From: Formicarius rufipectus
Lineage: Eukaryota > Chordata > Aves > Passeriformes > Formicariidae
Length of the DNA: 64,000 bases
Reading direction: 5' to 3'
Assembly: GCA_013399695.1 (NCBI GenBank)
Contig: VXAU01001246.1
Location: forward strand, 266,587 to 330,586
The stretch's first letter is position 1. The number at the start of each line of letters is the position of its first letter. Positions 61,201 through 64,000 of the stretch are shown here, in pieces. The notes under the pieces were generated by a model. It had not been told where the DNA came from. It saw nothing but the letters and a program-made list of their open reading frames with translations, and did no database searches. The translations under genes were made by a program, and so were the position numbers.

Positions 61201-64000
61201 GGAAGGAAGGAAGTTCATGAGAAATTTGGGACTAGGAGCTCTGAAAGTTAAGAAGATAGGAAAGTAGATCAGTGAAAGAAGTTGTAAAGATGGGAGAGGC
61301 CTTCTGTATTTTAATAAATCAGGCAGGAATTGAGGGAGAAGCTGGGAACTGAACAGGTCAAGAGCTTATAGAACTGGTTGCCAAGAAAAATTTGTAATTT
61401 TTCTGTTACCTGAAATACAGGGGTTAGTTTTACTTTTTTTGTGAATATTCCCTGTAGGGGACGTTCAGAAGAAAATAAAAGCAGCCTGTAAAATATGCAT
61501 TGTTGGCAAAAACCTGTCAGGCATTTCAGCTGAAAGAGGGAAGCAATTCAGTTTTCCTGCTGTAAATGTGCCAGTTTGCATGATATGTAAGTATGTTCAT
61601 TAGACATATTTTACCAGAGGTTTTCCTCCAGATGAGAATACCAAGTTGTCATTTGTGCCTTTACTCTTTAAGGACACGTGTGATGTGGTGAAAGCAATTG
61701 GATTTCATTATCAAAGGTATACATTTTTTAAAACACTTCACCTTCTCTCAGCCTGTAAAAGGAAAAGGAATATTTTTGCATCTTTATTCACAGAGATTTA
61801 TGCCTATAGTTTCCATTCATGTTGGCTCTGATCAAAGTTAAATCACAAAGTATCCCTAGCATTGACATCTTCCCTAATTTGTTAATTCAAGTCTTGGTAC
61901 AACATGTATTTTGATGTGACAATTATATGCTCTTTTTGAAGTAGACTGCAGAATTTACTTTTCTATATCTTGTTTTCACCTGCTATTCAGAAATATTTTT
62001 TCTTGACTCTGTGATTAAGGCTTATGTGATGAATTGTTTCTTCAAGTGATTTGGCATTCTTCAGCACAATATCTGAAAATATAACTATGACACAGTAAAA
62101 AGAACTTAAGAGTTTTCAAATCAAGAGGGAGGCTGTATTGAGCGGATTTAGATGAAGTGGTGAGGAAAAAAACCAGTCCTAAAGACCACACATTTTTTTA
62201 TGAACAGAATTGTGTCTGTCAGAGCATATACCTGCAGATAGAAAAATAAGCTTCTGAAATGAATTCTGTATCTAATGTGTTGATGTTTCTAAGGGAATTA
62301 GGAAAAGATGTATGTCACCTGTTTATTTATACTGTGTTTTTATTGTTTTAATCTGATACTTCAAGGCTTCTTATGGTCAGAAAATTCTTTGGTCAAAAAT
62401 GACCAATCACAGCTGGGTTAATTGACCCAGATTTGACTCATTGCAATCATGGCTTCAGGGACTGATGTGGGCATAGGGGAATTATTAGTTGAGGGTGGCA
62501 AGCAGAGAAAGCGTTTTTCTTGGCATAGCTATTATCTTAAAGTGGACATCAAACTGCAGCCTTGGGCTGGAGGTTAGTGACTGGTTGCTGCTAGTGAGGT
62601 GTTAGGTGGGTCTCATAGTGATGCAGAGATTTTCTGAGATGCCTAGTTCATATGCCTTGTTCATAACCTATGCTGTTAAACTTATCAGAGGTACAGAGTC
62701 AGGACAATTGTTTTTTTCCCCAGGTCACATAGAAGGTAGCTTTTGGGAAACTTGGACTTTTCTCATAGCTTAGAATATTCTTTGTATTCCCCATTCATAT
62801 ACCAGAGGAAGCATATATGCAGTTATTAAAGGTCATGCAGAAAGAAAAATGAATAAAGGAAAATAAGGCAAAGTCATGACTGGGCTTCAGATGTTGCTTG
62901 CACCCAAGCACATTTTAAGGATGTGTGGTTTCTGTCTAATGTAAATTAGTACTCAGTCAAGTTATGCATAGGTTAACTTATTATTACACTGATTCACTTC
63001 TGAAGTTTACTGTTGAAAACAGAGGTTAAAAAACAAGTGGATTGTTTTGTATGATTTGATCACAGTAGGGGAATTTGTATGCCTTTAAAAGAAAATCATC
63101 ATCAATGAGAAAGAACTACCTCTGTTTCAGAGGCAAACTCTCAAGTTATTCATACTGCTATTCATACAGGTTTCTAAGAGCAGAAGGGGTGCAGAAATAA
63201 AGTTAGTTCCTCAAAACGGTAGTTAAGTAACAAGGTATGATCAGAACTAATGATAGAATATTAATAATAATAACAGAATAGTAGAGTGTCCTTCTTACTA
63301 TACTGTGCCCAGAGAGAAAATCAGGAGTAAAAGAGCCCACTGAGACGTGGCTGGTGACCAACAAAGCTTATTTGTGCAAATGATATCATCAGAACAGACA
63401 ACTTTAGGATGGGAGTTTGTGAATGTCAAATTCTTCATTGCCAGTATTAGGCACTGCTAGGATGAGACATTGAATCTCAGCGTGTTGATGTCTTTGTGAG
63501 GTTTTTATTTCAAAGAGATACAGATACATGAATAAAAATCTTGAACCTAAATGAAAGGAATAGTCAGACACTCAGCCATGGTTCATGAATCACAGTAGTT
63601 CGTTTTAATAACTTGAGTTGGGAAAGTGAATGGCAAACTCTTCTATCTGAATGCTTTAAGTGGACTCAGCTGTCCACTGGAAGGACCTAGATGTGGAAGA
63701 GAATAGGACTGAGGCCGGGATGCTATGCTGCCTAACCCAAGACAGAAAGGCGCTATGAATGCATGGTTTTGCTGTCAGATAGCATTCACCCTTCTATACA
63801 GTCTGCATAACAAAAGCAGTTGTGGCATTATTAAATGGTATGAAGTGATACACTGATTTCTTGAGGCATATTTATTGCTGCTTGGTAGGAGGCCTGTAAG
63901 GTCTATTAACCAGAGAAGTTCAAAGATATCTCATGTTGTTCAATATTTATTTTTCAAAAAAATTCCTTGCAGCAGGGTGTCTGCTAAAAAGGTTTTAGGA

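Larger units (their letters stand above)
49498..64000 (+). other. CCSER1: Start of CCSER1 intron 3
   Basis: It begins with GTGAGT at 49498 and runs to the window end without a recognisable CCSER1 exon. It holds two antisense CR1 fragments (56.2 and 57.9 kb), a CpG-rich islet at about 52.39-52.55 kb, A/T homopolymer tracts (52.97, 54.63 and 58.10 kb), and two splice-flanked open segments described under findings. Apart from these, 49.9-52.3, 53-56.2 and 58.3-64 kb show nothing I can support. Long introns are typical of this gene in other amniotes. Confidence 0.85.

Overview
This is AT-rich vertebrate nuclear DNA, almost all of it non-coding. The dispersed repeats are CR1 LINE 3' ends, an ERV-L-like retrovirus relic and an old sauropsid-type repeat. 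CR1 tails of this kind point to a bird; I cannot name the species.

One protein-coding gene is supported, on the + strand: CCSER1 (coiled-coil serine-rich protein 1, also FAM190A). The window holds two coding exons. A large first coding exon (45403-46761, start codon at 45447) encodes residues 1-438 plus one base. A 188-base exon (49310-49497) completes codon 439 and ends in phase 0 after residue 501. Both exons have good splice sites, and the phases join exactly. The coiled-coil C-terminal half, the promoter and the non-coding first exon are not seen here. Bases 1-45402 are therefore probably intron 1, 46762-49309 is intron 2, and 49498-64000 is the start of a long intron 3.

Intron layout. 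Intron 1 carries homopolymer and pyrimidine tracts (4.2-4.35 kb, 5.34 kb, 6.69-6.73 kb, 16.6-16.7 kb). It also has a small tandem duplication (2.77 kb), an antisense CR1 tail (17.5 kb) and a longer sense CR1 with a remnant of its ORF2 C-terminus (24.66-25.36 kb). A minus-strand ERV-L-like relic follows (about 27.5-29.15 kb, perhaps to 29.5 kb), then a GC-rich block (29.5-30.36 kb). After that come a strong minus-strand G-quadruplex motif (31.3 kb), an ancient repeat containing a 22-bp perfect palindrome (34.3 kb) and another antisense CR1 (35.8 kb). Intron 2 is short and holds a 17-base tandem repeat with a poly(A) signal. Intron 3 carries two more antisense CR1 pieces (56.2 and 57.9 kb), a small CpG-rich islet (52.4-52.55 kb) and two splice-flanked open segments that could be cryptic exons (49.65 and 59.47 kb).

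I found no tRNA, rRNA, CRISPR array or other convincing gene. No new biological system stands out. The best leads are the cryptic-exon candidates, the intron 2 read-through with poly(A) signal, the CpG islet, and the structure-prone tracts.
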